A stretch of 64,000 nucleotides of DNA from Marinomonas profundimaris (GCF_000508165.1 NZ_AYOZ01000001.1:62001-126000), one strand, 5' to 3'. Positions 25,272-34,608 are shown, counted from the stretch's first letter. The notes: generated from the sequence alone by a model not told the origin. Program-made: numbers and translations.

Positions 25272-25764
25272 TTTGATTAAAACACTCGACAAAGTTATTC
25301 GCTTTAAAACAGCACAAGCCCATTGCGATATCCCCTGCAAAATTTATGACCCAGCGACGGCTCAGTTAGCGGCGTTAAGTTGTGTTCGTTTGATGGATTT
25401 GATCAAAGAGGTCGAAGACAAAGGCGCATTGGCTGTAGCGGATTACGCACAGATAGCTCGTTTAGTGGGTGAAAAAGAGTCTGCTAGCACCGAGGTTAAA
25501 GACGCGATTCGCATTATCTGGGGAGACTATTTTAAAGCGCCTCAATTTGAGCAGGTACCAAGTGCGCATAATTTAACGCACAGCATTATGTTACAGGCGT
25601 CAAAGTGTAAGCAAGGTATTGACCGAGCGGAAGGTGAAAAGTTAGTTGCTTTAGTGAATGAATTTGCAGAAGCTTTTTGGTTGACGAAAGGCGTACCGAC
25701 GTATCGTGCGTCTTGCCCATATCCGCCTATGCTAGATATCGTATACCCAGATTTAAAAGGGTGA
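25261..25764 (+). CDS. sodN: Nickel superoxide dismutase SodN
   Basis: Dismutes superoxide using nickel bound by the N-terminal hook. The mature hook HCDIPCKIYDP is preceded by 20 residues (ending FKTAQA) that must be removed so that His1 (residue 21) can bind metal with Cys2 and Cys6. The four-helix body follows, with ESASTEVKDAIRIIWGDYFK and the conserved C-terminal SCPYPPMLDIVYPD. Mature length is about 147 aa. The propeptide is presumably cut by the SodX protease encoded downstream. It sits behind two Fur-like boxes and so is probably induced under iron limitation, replacing Fe-SOD. Confidence 0.93.
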   Translation: MMHSLIKTLDKVIRFKTAQAHCDIPCKIYDPATAQLAALSCVRLMDLIKEVEDKGALAVADYAQIARLVGEKESASTEVKDAIRIIWGDYFKAPQFEQVPSAHNLTHSIMLQASKCKQGIDRAEGEKLVALVNEFAEAFWLTKGVPTYRASCPYPPMLDIVYPDLKG

Positions 25765-25772
25765 TTTAACGT

Positions 25773-25808
25773 GTGATATTAAGGGATTATTTATGCCCTT
25801 AATATCAC
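25773..25808 (+). promoter_or_regulatory. Perfect 13-bp hairpin between sodN and sodX
   Basis: GTGATATTAAGGG and CCCTTAATATCAC form a 13-bp perfect stem with a 10-base loop, starting 9 bases after the sodN stop. There is no T tract, so it looks more like an mRNA-stabilising or partial-termination element that could favour sodN over sodX expression. Confidence 0.6.
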
Positions 25809-25841
25809 TGGCTTACTGTGAAATGATGAAAGGAGTCAAAT

Positions 25842-26126
25842 ATGCTTCACTTAATTAAAGTAGAAGGGGAAAGTATGGCCCCTCGTTTATGCAATGGTGA
25901 TTTTGTGTTTACCAGTCGCTGGTATAAAAAACTAAAAGTGGGACATCTTGTTGTAGTGGACCATGCATTGTATGGGTTTATTGTAAAAAAAGTTCTGCAT
26001 ATCGCACCAGATGGTCAGCTTTGGTTAGGAGGTGAAAGTAATAAGAGCCTGCAATCTGAGCGTATTGGTTGGGTATCGTCACGACGGGTTATAGGTAAGG
26101 TTATAGGGCGTATCTGCGCGTCTTAA
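25842..26126 (+). CDS. sodX: NiSOD maturation protease SodX (S26 signal peptidase-like)
   Basis: 94 aa minimal S26-family serine protease that pairs with SodN. The catalytic Ser motif is VEGESMAPRLCNGDFVFTSR (Ser in GESM), and the Lys region is FIVKKVLHIAPDGQLWLGGE. It lacks the membrane anchors of leader peptidase, which suits removal of the short SodN propeptide in the cytoplasm or at the membrane. ATG with an AAGGAG site. It lies 77 bases after sodN, beyond a strong hairpin. Confidence 0.88.
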   Translation: MLHLIKVEGESMAPRLCNGDFVFTSRWYKKLKVGHLVVVDHALYGFIVKKVLHIAPDGQLWLGGESNKSLQSERIGWVSSRRVIGKVIGRICAS

Positions 26127-26263
26127 TTAGGTGTACAAAAAACAAGACACTTTCTTATATCTGATCAAAATTGCTTTGCGCTCTGATGTTGGTCTTACGG
26201 TTATTTTTCTCTAGAATCCTCGCTTCAAAATCCTTACTATTTTATTAAGTCAGAGAGAAATCC

Positions 26264-26884
26264 ATGTCGACAGCAGAGCTACCTAAGGTGAAAAAACACA
26301 CGCGTCTTGAAGATGCCCAAGCCGTCATTCTTGGAACCTTAATTATCGCGTTAGGTGTTAATCTTTTTACTCATGCTGGTTTGTTAACGGGTGGTTCAGC
26401 TGGACTGGCTTTTTTGATTCAATACTCAACGTCTTTGACGTTTGGTCAGGCGTTTTTCATTATTAATATTCCTTTCTATCTTCTAGCGGTTATCCACTTT
26501 GGCTGGGAATTTACGATCAAGACGTTTTTGTCTGTTTTTTGTCTGTCTGTTTTTTCTGATGTGACGCCGATGTTAGTTACCTTTGAACAGGTAAATCCTA
26601 TTTACGCCAGTGTTGCAGGTGGTTTCCTGATGGGGGTGGGTTTTTTGATGCTGTTCCGTCATAACGCAAGCTTGGGTGGCTTAAACATTCTGGCGCGCTA
26701 TTTATCAGAAAAATATGGTATCTCAATGGGGAAATTTCAGATGATGGTGGATTGTATGATCGTGCTACTCTCCGTGTTTGTAGTGGATTACACCTTAATC
26801 ATTATCTCTATCGTGGGAGCGATTGCGCTGAACATGATCATTGCGGTCAATCATAAACCGGGTCGATACATGGGAAATGTCTAG
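26264..26884 (+). CDS. YitT family membrane protein
   Basis: 206 aa with five to six membrane segments and the family's glycine-rich GLLTGGSAGLAFLIQYSTSL and GVGFLMLFRHNASLGGLNIL motifs. It is a short form without the C-terminal DUF2179 domain. Function unknown; some relatives are linked to metal or organic-anion transport. Single gene with its own intrinsic terminator. Confidence 0.8.
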   Translation: MSTAELPKVKKHTRLEDAQAVILGTLIIALGVNLFTHAGLLTGGSAGLAFLIQYSTSLTFGQAFFIINIPFYLLAVIHFGWEFTIKTFLSVFCLSVFSDVTPMLVTFEQVNPIYASVAGGFLMGVGFLMLFRHNASLGGLNILARYLSEKYGISMGKFQMMVDCMIVLLSVFVVDYTLIIISIVGAIALNMIIAVNHKPGRYMGNV

Positions 26885-26914
26885 AGCGTATCGATTACGG
26901 TGATGGATACTGTG

Positions 26915-26943
26915 AAAGCGGCTATATATTAGCCGCTTTTTTT
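26915..26943 (+). terminator. Intrinsic terminator after the YitT gene
   Basis: AAAGCGGCT/AGCCGCTTT stem with a 7-base loop, running into seven T residues. Thirty bases after the stop codon. Confidence 0.9.
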
Positions 26944-27034
26944 GTGCCTATGAAAGCTTAAGCTGAGGTGACGATTCCTAAGAGGCTGTCCATCAGGTAA
27001 TATTACGCCTATCAAAAAGACAGAGGAATAGAGT

Positions 27035-27565
27035 TTGGAGTTACTTAAAGTAGACAATCTTAATCCCTACTTAGATGATCTTGTTGAGTTGCTGTGTGAC
27101 GCCGTTGATTCCGGCGCTCCGATTGGGTTTTTACCACCAATGAGCGAGTTAGAAGCGAAAGCTTACTGGCAAACCATTCATGATGATTTGCAAGAAAATG
27201 CCCGCCAAGTTTTATTGGTTCGTGAAGACGATAAAGTGGTCGGCAGTGTACAAATTGCGATGTCGCCAAAAGCCAATGCATTGCACCGTTGCGATGTCGA
27301 AAAGCTGATGGTTCATACTCAAGCACGAGAGAACGGACTTGGCAGCATATTGATGCAAGGTGTTGAACGTGTTGCTGCCGCCATGCAAAGGCAGCTCCTC
27401 ATGTTGGAAGTCAGAAGCGACGATATTGCCCATGATATGTATGTTAATATGGGCTATATTCCCTTTGGTGAAGTGCCTGGATACACTCGCAGCGCAAACG
27501 GTATGTTGCACAATGCCACGTTCTTCTACAAAGAAATTGAAACCACCCACGAAGTATTTTCTTAA
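27035..27565 (+). CDS. GNAT family N-acetyltransferase
   Basis: 176 aa GNAT. The acetyl-CoA loop is KLMVHTQARENGLGSILMQG (Q/R-x-x-G-x-G/A pattern) near residue 95, followed by LLMLEVRSDDIAHDMYVNMG and YIPFGEVPGYTRS. The TTG start has an AGAGGA site. The substrate is unknown. It is followed 25 bases later by rsuA. Confidence 0.8.
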   Translation: MELLKVDNLNPYLDDLVELLCDAVDSGAPIGFLPPMSELEAKAYWQTIHDDLQENARQVLLVREDDKVVGSVQIAMSPKANALHRCDVEKLMVHTQARENGLGSILMQGVERVAAAMQRQLLMLEVRSDDIAHDMYVNMGYIPFGEVPGYTRSANGMLHNATFFYKEIETTHEVFS

Positions 27566-27590
27566 CCTTATAAAGCCATAGGCGACTCCA

Positions 27591-28280
27591 TTGAGACTTG
27601 ATTTTTATTTATCCCACGTGACTGAACTAGCACGTAAAGCGGCCAAAATTGCGGCATCAAAAGGCCGTGTTACCGTAAATGGTGAGGTGGTAAAAAAGGC
27701 CAACTACACAGTGCAGGAAGGCGATAAAATTTGTCTTGATGACACTTTGTTAGCATGGCCTTCAGAAGGCTATTACATGCTGCACAAACCCGCTGGTTAT
27801 GTATGTGCAAACCAAGACCCAGAACACCCAACGGTATTAGACCTTATTCCTTCGCACCTTGGCCAAACCTTAAACATTGTTGGGCGTTTAGACAAAGACA
27901 CAACGGGTTTATTGCTGCTGACAACCGATGGACAATGGCTACATCGAATTACATCGCCACGTAGTGCTTGTAACAAACGTTACCGTATGATGTTGAGTGA
28001 ACGCATCAGTGATGAAGCGCTAAAGCAGTTGGAAGAAGGTGTCATGCTGAACGGTGAATCAGAACCGACGTTACCTGCTGTGGCTGAGCGTATTAGTGAA
28101 TGTGATATTTATCTGACGATTCAAGAGGGGAAATATCATCAGGTAAAACGAATGTTGGCGGCAGTCGGTAACAAAGTAGAAGAACTGCATCGTGATCAGA
28201 TTGGTGCTTTATCGCTTGATACAGACTTAGGCATTGGTGAGTTCCGTGCGCTGACTGAAGAAGAAGTCGCGTACTTTTAA
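27591..28280 (+). CDS. rsuA: 16S rRNA pseudouridine-516 synthase RsuA
   Basis: Makes pseudouridine 516 in 16S rRNA. 229 aa: S4-type RNA-binding domain (MRLDFYLSHVTELARKAAKI, then GRVTVNGEVVKKANYTV), followed by the catalytic Asp motif NIVGRLDKDTTGLLLLTTDG and EGKYHQVKRMLAAVGNKVEE. TTG start. RsuA and RluB/E/F share the fold; length and start favour RsuA. Confidence 0.88.
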   Translation: MRLDFYLSHVTELARKAAKIAASKGRVTVNGEVVKKANYTVQEGDKICLDDTLLAWPSEGYYMLHKPAGYVCANQDPEHPTVLDLIPSHLGQTLNIVGRLDKDTTGLLLLTTDGQWLHRITSPRSACNKRYRMMLSERISDEALKQLEEGVMLNGESEPTLPAVAERISECDIYLTIQEGKYHQVKRMLAAVGNKVEELHRDQIGALSLDTDLGIGEFRALTEEEVAYF

Positions 28281-28325
28281 TCACTTAGCCGTTTGATAAA
28301 TTACGATTTTATAAGAGAAGTAAGC

Positions 28326-28694
28326 ATGAAAGAATTATCGATAGATGAGCGCGTTCAACTCTTGGTTGCGCCTGACAGCGAACGTTTAGCGTATTTTGTT
28401 GAACACACTAAAGCCACTGAATTGGTGTGGAGCTTGAGTGACAAAGAAGGTTTCATAATGCTTGAAACCGACGATGGTGATTGTGTCATGGTTTGGCCTG
28501 ATGAAGCGTTTGCAGCCCAATGGGCAACGGAAGATTGGGAGGATTGCGAGCCAGTATCTGTGTCTCTTAATACATTTAAAACCGAGTGGTTGCCCAACCT
28601 TATGGCAGACAATGTGACAGTAGCGGTTTTCCCGAATATCGAAGACGAAGGTATGTTGTCGACAGCGGAAGAACTCACTGCATTACTGGCTTAA
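28326..28694 (+). CDS. DUF2750 domain protein
   Basis: 122 aa from the ATG at 28326; the frame is open from 28293. Acidic protein with SERLAYFVEHTKATELVWSL near the start, then MVWPDEAFAAQWA and VAVFPNIEDEG, matching the DUF2750 group as I know it. Function unknown, cytoplasmic. Confidence 0.7.
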   Translation: MKELSIDERVQLLVAPDSERLAYFVEHTKATELVWSLSDKEGFIMLETDDGDCVMVWPDEAFAAQWATEDWEDCEPVSVSLNTFKTEWLPNLMADNVTVAVFPNIEDEGMLSTAEELTALLA

Positions 28695-28723
28695 AACAAT
28701 AGAACTAAGGACTCAGTTTTCCC

Positions 28724-29353
28724 ATGAGCAAACGTCAAAATCACCGTGAAGAAGTCTTTATTAAAATATTGGATGCCGCTGAAATTGAATTTGGCTTGAA
28801 AGGGTACAATGGCGCCAGCCTGCAGCATATTGCTGAGCGTGCGGGTTTGCCTAAACCAAATATCATTTATTATTTTCAGTCTAAGGCCAATTTGTATAAA
28901 CAAGTGCTTGATCAAACATTGATGGGGTGGAACGACCTTTTTGATCGCGCGACGATAAACGATGATCCGGCGCATGTCTTGGACGGCTTTATTCGAGTGA
29001 AGCTCAAGCAAAGTTTCGAGAAAGGTGCGACGTCGCGGTTGTTTGCGATGGAAGTGATTGGTGGTGCGCTGCACATTGGCGACTATTTGAAAGAAGAGCT
29101 TAGGCCTTGGTTTATGTCACGAGTGGCATTGCTTCAAGGTTGGATGGACGCGGGGAAAATGCGTCAATGTGACCCTGCTAGTGTGATCTTTATGATCTGG
29201 TCAACCACGCAACATTACGCCGATTTCGAAGCGCAAGTGTTAGCGCTAAGCGGTGTTGAATCGCTGACCGACGGAGATTTACAGCGGATCGGTGACACCG
29301 TAAGCGGGATTATTCTTGCTGGTTGTGGCCTGAGTTTACCCACCGAAAGCTAG
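28724..29353 (+). CDS. TetR family transcriptional regulator
   Basis: 209 aa. The N-terminal helix-turn-helix is FGLKGYNGASLQHIAERAGL with PKPNIIYYFQSKANLY, very like RutR-type TetR proteins, and the C-terminal domain (EELRPWFMSRVALLQGWMDA) is also of the RutR/YcdC type. No pyrimidine-degradation genes are nearby, so the target is unknown. Convergent with the histidine kinase gene. Confidence 0.85.
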   Translation: MSKRQNHREEVFIKILDAAEIEFGLKGYNGASLQHIAERAGLPKPNIIYYFQSKANLYKQVLDQTLMGWNDLFDRATINDDPAHVLDGFIRVKLKQSFEKGATSRLFAMEVIGGALHIGDYLKEELRPWFMSRVALLQGWMDAGKMRQCDPASVIFMIWSTTQHYADFEAQVLALSGVESLTDGDLQRIGDTVSGIILAGCGLSLPTES

Positions 29354-29374
29354 TTCGTCGCGTTGCTTCTTATG

Positions 29375-32300
29375 TTATTTTTTGGCTTCTCTTAATTGAT
29401 GAATGTGTTGAACCAAAGCCCGTAATTTTGCGGGCTTTGCTGGTTTTGCCATATAGGTAATTTGCTGTTTTTTGCATTCACTGATCAATTCAGGATCGCG
29501 TAATGCGGTAATCAGCACGGCAGGAATGTCTTTGCCTGCTCGCGTTCTTAGTGCCTTAATCAAAGACAAGCCGTCTTTGTTTTCATCAAGGTGATAATCC
29601 ACCAGCAATAACTCGGCTTCACCTTCGGCTTCTATAGCGTCATCAAAGTGATTGAATGTACGACAATCGCACTGCCAGTGGGTTAATAACGTATTCATTG
29701 CTGTTAGATTGTTTCGTTCATCATCAATACACCAGACATAACAATGCGCCAGTTTTTCTTGAGGTATTGAAGCGGGTGGGGGAGTTGGCAAATCTACCAC
29801 CAGATCGCTTTGAGCTAAGGGTATTTTTATACTAAAGCAGCTGCCTTTACCGGGAACAGAATGTATTTCTGTCGTCAAGCCGAGCTGCTTTTGCATACGT
29901 CGAACAAGGCCAAGCCCCAACCCCATACCGGGTTCTTGCGTGTTTTCCCAGCGGTAAAAGTCGTCGAAAATTTTGGTTTGTTCAGACGCAGGAATCCCTA
30001 CTCCTGTGTCTCTTACTTGTAAATACACCGCACCTGAACGCGGCCTTACGCTTAATAATACACGTCCTTTTTGAGTATATTTCACCGCGTTAGAGACGAA
30101 GTTTTGGATGATTCGACGTAAATAAATAGGATCGGTGTGTACTCGAAAAGGGCGCATGTGTGTGGTTAATCGAATGTTTTTACTGTCCGCAATAACCCCG
30201 AACTCCGCCACAATCGGAGTGAGAATGTCTTGTAGATTACAATCCACTAATTTTGGCTGAATAGCACCTTGGTCCAAGCGCGCAATCTCGAACAAGGTTG
30301 AGATGAGCGCTTCGGTGGATTCTAGAGAATCTGATAATCGATCAATGACTTGGTTGGTGTCATTAGGAAGTTGCGTAGATTGCAATATGCCCATATAGAG
30401 TTTGGCTGCATTCAGTGGTTGTAGAATGTCGTGGCTGGCCAAAGCAAGAAATTCTGTTTTAGAAGCATTGGCTTGTTCGGCTTCAGCTTTGGCGCTAATC
30501 AACGCTTTTTCGGCTTGATTGCGGCGTTCTATTTCTTGCATCAACTCATGGTTAACACCCTGAACTTCCTCGGTGCGAGCTTCTACTCGTTTCTCCAAAT
30601 CAATATTGGCTTCTTTGAGCGCTTGCTGACTTTCAATGTGTTCTGTGACGTCAGTGAAACTGGTCACAAAGCCGCCATCCGGTAGAGGGTTACCCACCAT
30701 TTCTATGACTCGACCGCTGGCGCGGCGGCGTAAAAATCGGTGCGTGGTGCCTTTTCTAAGATGTTCTAAACGTTTATTGACCAACTCTTCTATATCACCC
30801 ACACCACATTCACCGTGTTCAGCGTTAAAGCGAATCAGCTCTTCAACAGGCAAACCAACCGTCAGCATGCCTTCTGGATAAGGATAAAGCGATAGGTAGG
30901 TTTTATTCCACGCGACAATTCTTAGGTCTTTATCGACGACACTGATGCCTTGGTCTAAATTGTCCATGGAGACAAACAGTAAATTTTGGCTGAACTGAAT
31001 GGCTTGCGTGGTTTCATCCAGATACGTCACCATTTCTTCTACCTTGATTTGTTTGTCAACCAAGATGGAGTTGATGATGGTGCGAGCGGAAGAACCGCCT
31101 AAAACACCGCCTAAAATTCGTTCGCAATAATCGACAAATAATCGGTTCGGCGAAGCGTTGCCAGGAATGGTTTGGCTGTAATCTTGTTCAAAGTTTAGCA
31201 GCACTTGTTGGCATTTTTGTTTGCCTAAAAAGGTTTCCAGTAGAACAAAAAAATCCCCATTGGTTGCTTTGCTTTTTGGTTTGAAAAAGCCCTTTTCAAG
31301 TTCTGTGGTTGGGCTGACAAACGCCGTAGCTTGGATTCTATCGATCAAGCGTTCAGTCGATAACAAAGAGCCAACCACGTAGCCAAAAATGTTTGCCAAT
31401 AAACTGATAAATGCGCCGTAGCTGATCAGTTCTGAACGAGATTGTGCGCTGTTTAACCCCCAATCCATGTTGCCAGAAAGAGGCAGCATCATGAGCAATA
31501 CCCAGCATAAAAAACCCAATGTTAAGCCAGTGTATACGCCGTGGGCGTGTGCACGTTTCCAGTACAAACCGCCTAGCACGGCAGGCATGAGTTGAAGTAC
31601 GAGGGAGAACGCTAAGACTCCGGTGCCAGCGAGAGATTCGTTGTTGGCCATTTTTTGATAGTACAAAAAGGACAATAGTAAAATGCCGGTCATCGCTAAG
31701 CGCCGAATGGTTAATATGCGACGTCGGTATAGGGGTAAAGCTTGTTGTTGCGCACTGGCTCGCGCCAACATAATGGGTAAAATCACATCGTTGCTGATCA
31801 TGATGCTTAAGGCGAATGTCGCCACAATGATCATCGCGGTTGTCGCGGACATTCCGCCTAAAAAAATCAGTATTTGCAATGGTAGATTGTCAGATACCAA
31901 AGCAAACTGAATCACATAGGTATCAGGGTTAATATCGGCGGAAAAAAGACTCTGACCAGCAATGGCAATAGGCGGAATAATGGACGCGAAAATCAGCAAA
32001 TATAATGGGAACAACCAACGCGCCATATTGGATTGTTTATCACTTTGATGATCAACCACGGTGACATGGAATTGTCGCGGTAAGCAAATGACGGCGGCTG
32101 CGGACATGAAAGTTTGCATCAGAAAGGGGAAAGACAAAAATTGCTCAGAGTGCCAAACGGAATAATCCACATTCTGACTAAGCTCTTCCATATTTAGGTC
32201 TTGCGTCATGATGATCGCAACGAGGCCAACGGCGACAATCGCGATTAATTTAAACAATGACTCGGTACCAATGGCGAGCATCATGCCAGAGCGATATTCG

Positions 32301-32833
32301 GTTACTTCGACTTTTCGAGTGCCAAATAACATGGCAAAAATACCAATTAATATGGTCGCGACAAACACCACTAAGCTGGCAGAAGATTCGTCTTGATTCA
32401 CAAATAAGGCAAAGTTAGAGCCGATGGCTTTGAGCTGTAAGGCGATATAAGGAATAACCGCGAGCATACTGATGAGTATGACCAAGGGAGCGGTAATAGG
32501 GCGCTTACCGTATCGAGAAGAAATAAAATCGGCAATGGAGGTAATGTTCTGCTTTCGACTGACGGTGATCATTTTACGTAATAGGGGAAAGGCAAAGACA
32601 TACAGCAGAATTGGCCCCAACAATATGGGTAAATAACTCCAGCCAGAACGGGTCGCTTCACCGATCGAGCCGTAGAATGTCCACGCAGTACAGTAAATAG
32701 CCAAAGACAAGCTGTAGACCAGCGGGTGGCGAGTCAATTTTTTGGCGGCTGGGCTTTCTTTGTCACCCCAGATGGCAATCCAGAATAAACCTAGGACATA
32801 GAGAATGGCTAACAGGATCCAGAAAACAGTCAT
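29375..32833 (-). CDS. Hybrid sensor histidine kinase with N-terminal sodium:solute symporter domain
   Basis: 1152 aa. Residues 1 to about 490 are a full SSS-type transporter domain with about 13 membrane segments. A PAS domain follows (about 640-760, DQGISVVDKDLRIVAWNKTY), then a coiled coil (about 760-810), HisKA with ASHDILQPLNAAKLY (phospho-accepting His), HATPase (NFVSNAVKYT, DTGVGIP, GMGLGLGLV), and a receiver domain with LLLVDYHLDENKDG (phospho-accepting Asp) near 1070. It resembles CbrA-like symporter kinases but with an added receiver. The stimulus is probably a transported solute; no cognate regulator gene is adjacent. Confidence 0.88.
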   Translation of the reverse strand: MTVFWILLAILYVLGLFWIAIWGDKESPAAKKLTRHPLVYSLSLAIYCTAWTFYGSIGEATRSGWSYLPILLGPILLYVFAFPLLRKMITVSRKQNITSIADFISSRYGKRPITAPLVILISMLAVIPYIALQLKAIGSNFALFVNQDESSASLVVFVATILIGIFAMLFGTRKVEVTEYRSGMMLAIGTESLFKLIAIVAVGLVAIIMTQDLNMEELSQNVDYSVWHSEQFLSFPFLMQTFMSAAAVICLPRQFHVTVVDHQSDKQSNMARWLFPLYLLIFASIIPPIAIAGQSLFSADINPDTYVIQFALVSDNLPLQILIFLGGMSATTAMIIVATFALSIMISNDVILPIMLARASAQQQALPLYRRRILTIRRLAMTGILLLSFLYYQKMANNESLAGTGVLAFSLVLQLMPAVLGGLYWKRAHAHGVYTGLTLGFLCWVLLMMLPLSGNMDWGLNSAQSRSELISYGAFISLLANIFGYVVGSLLSTERLIDRIQATAFVSPTTELEKGFFKPKSKATNGDFFVLLETFLGKQKCQQVLLNFEQDYSQTIPGNASPNRLFVDYCERILGGVLGGSSARTIINSILVDKQIKVEEMVTYLDETTQAIQFSQNLLFVSMDNLDQGISVVDKDLRIVAWNKTYLSLYPYPEGMLTVGLPVEELIRFNAEHGECGVGDIEELVNKRLEHLRKGTTHRFLRRRASGRVIEMVGNPLPDGGFVTSFTDVTEHIESQQALKEANIDLEKRVEARTEEVQGVNHELMQEIERRNQAEKALISAKAEAEQANASKTEFLALASHDILQPLNAAKLYMGILQSTQLPNDTNQVIDRLSDSLESTEALISTLFEIARLDQGAIQPKLVDCNLQDILTPIVAEFGVIADSKNIRLTTHMRPFRVHTDPIYLRRIIQNFVSNAVKYTQKGRVLLSVRPRSGAVYLQVRDTGVGIPASEQTKIFDDFYRWENTQEPGMGLGLGLVRRMQKQLGLTTEIHSVPGKGSCFSIKIPLAQSDLVVDLPTPPPASIPQEKLAHCYVWCIDDERNNLTAMNTLLTHWQCDCRTFNHFDDAIEAEGEAELLLVDYHLDENKDGLSLIKALRTRAGKDIPAVLITALRDPELISECKKQQITYMAKPAKPAKLRALVQHIHQLREAKK

Positions 32834-33045
32834 TGAATAAATTACCTGAACGAAGGCTGAAACGTCATTGTTGTTTTACACTTAATGTAGCACAGTCAAT
32901 ATAACAATCCTCTACGACTTAGGTCGCGTAGTGAGACTAGATTGTTGTTTCTTATCTGGAAATACTCTTTTTTGATCTGGTTGTCATTGGCTGAAAAGAG
33001 AGGAGTGTTAAACTTTGCTTCGATTAGAACCAATTAGGAATTATT

Positions 33046-33417
33046 ATGAATCAACAGGTTTCCCTACCGCATATAAAAGCCTTTCATGCGCACCTTTATT
33101 ACACAGATGATGCGGGCGTCATCATGGCTAAGTTAGTGGCAGAGCAAGCGGCGGAAAAATTTGATATTCGCATTGGTCGCTTCCACGAGAAGCCCGTTGG
33201 CCCACACCCTGTTTGGAGCTGTCAGCTTTCGTTTGCGTCCGAAAACTTCGGTCAAATTATCCCTTGGTTGATGTTAAATCGTCAGACTTTAAGTGTTTTT
33301 GTTCATCCTGTAACGGGAGATGATTATTTTGATCATACTCAAGGTGTGAGTTGGCTAGGGCGGGCGTACACTCTGGATGTGTCACAATTCAAACCATCGA
33401 ATGCGCTATTAGAGTAA
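33046..33417 (+). CDS. DOPA 4,5-dioxygenase family protein
   Basis: 123 aa, matching the small DOPA-dioxygenase-like family: IKAFHAHLYYTDDAG, IGRFHEKPVGPHPVWSCQLS and LSVFVHPVTGDDYFDHTQGV, with several conserved His that could bind iron. Family members are extradiol-type or of unknown activity in bacteria. It precedes a GNAT gene by 3 bases. Confidence 0.8.
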   Translation: MNQQVSLPHIKAFHAHLYYTDDAGVIMAKLVAEQAAEKFDIRIGRFHEKPVGPHPVWSCQLSFASENFGQIIPWLMLNRQTLSVFVHPVTGDDYFDHTQGVSWLGRAYTLDVSQFKPSNALLE

Positions 33418-33420
33418 AAA

Positions 33421-33867
33421 ATGGAGTATAAAGCAGCCATGATAATTCGACTCGCCAGTGTCAATGATGCCGCGGCTATTGCTGGAATAGCCTTGTCATT
33501 GGGTTATAAAATGGAAGCGCAGCAAAGCCTAACGGAAAACGCACTTGGGTACTTACTTGATGCTCAATATGATCGTGTGTGGGTTGCTGAGCTGAATGGT
33601 ACTGTTATTGGCTGGCTTCATGCGCAACATGCTTTTCGGATGGCTTCTGTAGATTTTATTGAAATATTAGGGTTGTCTGTGTCTGAGCAGAGTCGTTTTC
33701 AGGGGGCAGGGCGAGCATTAGTGGAACGCGTTAAGGCCTGGGCATCGGAGGAACATGTGTCTTTGCGAGTTCGAACAAATGACATTCGATATGACGCGAA
33801 GAAGTTCTATTCGGCCTTAGGGTTTTCGTTAGTAAAAACACAGTCAGTCTTTCAAATTTCGTTTTAA
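33421..33867 (+). CDS. GNAT family N-acetyltransferase
   Basis: 148 aa (142 if started at the ATG at 33439). IIRLASVNDAAAIAGIALSL at the start, ILGLSVSEQSRFQGAGRALV as the acetyl-CoA loop, and VRTNDIRYDAKKFYSALGFS with the typical final Y-x-x-x-G-F. Complete for the family. Probably co-transcribed with the upstream dioxygenase-family gene. Confidence 0.8.
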   Translation: MEYKAAMIIRLASVNDAAAIAGIALSLGYKMEAQQSLTENALGYLLDAQYDRVWVAELNGTVIGWLHAQHAFRMASVDFIEILGLSVSEQSRFQGAGRALVERVKAWASEEHVSLRVRTNDIRYDAKKFYSALGFSLVKTQSVFQISF

Positions 33868-34100
33868 ATCTGATCAATCTCATACATCTTATTGTGGGTT
33901 TTCAAATAAATATGCAAACATCCCTTTAAAAATCGTCGAACGTACCAAACTTCTAGGTTTATACGGTAGTTATTGCGCTTATGGAACGTTATCATATTGC
34001 TACAAACTATTGTTTGGGTTCGTGTTGTGGCGGTGTGGCGCAAATTGTTTGCTGGTATCAAGCGCTCGTTCCCTTATTCATTTATACGCAGGAGAATACA

Positions 34101-34583
34101 ATGCAAATTACAGAAAACGCCGTTGTGAGCATGCACTACACGTTGACAGACGAACAAGGCCAAGAGCTAGACTCTTCTGTTGGTCAAGAGCCTTTAGTAT
34201 TTCTAAGTGGCGCACAAAACATCATCGATGGTTTAGACAAAGCACTTCAAGGTAAAGCGGCAGGCGATAAGTTGGCTGTTTCCGTAGAGCCTGAAGAAGG
34301 TTATGGCGCGATACATGAAGAGCTCATCCAAAAAGTACCGACGGAAAATTTCCAAGGCGTTGATGATATCCAAGTTGGCATGCAATTTATGGCGCAAACG
34401 CCAGGTGGTCAACAGCCAGTGACGGTGGTTGCGGTAGAAGACGACGGTATTATGTTGGATGGTAATCATCCTTTAGCCGGCAAAACATTAAATTTTGATG
34501 TTGAAATTGTTGATGTACGTGAAGCATTGGCTGAAGAGCTAGAGCACGGCCATGTGCACGGTGAAGGCGGTCATCACCACTAG
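34101..34583 (+). CDS. slyD: FKBP-type peptidyl-prolyl isomerase, SlyD-like
   Basis: 160 aa from the ATG at 34101 (CAGGAG site); an open frame extends upstream to 33981 but lacks coding character. The FKBP domain is split by an insert-in-flap domain: VVSMHYTLTDEQGQELDSS, LSGAQNIIDGLDKALQGKAA, EPEEGYGAIHEEL and NHPLAGKTLNFDVEIVDVRE. The C-terminal tail EHGHVHGEGGHHH is a short metal-binding His stretch as in SlyD, which takes part in nickel handling and folding. Confidence 0.88.
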   Translation: MQITENAVVSMHYTLTDEQGQELDSSVGQEPLVFLSGAQNIIDGLDKALQGKAAGDKLAVSVEPEEGYGAIHEELIQKVPTENFQGVDDIQVGMQFMAQTPGGQQPVTVVAVEDDGIMLDGNHPLAGKTLNFDVEIVDVREALAEELEHGHVHGEGGHHH

Positions 34584-34608
34584 GTTATAAGCCTAAACAG
34601 CGTTAACG

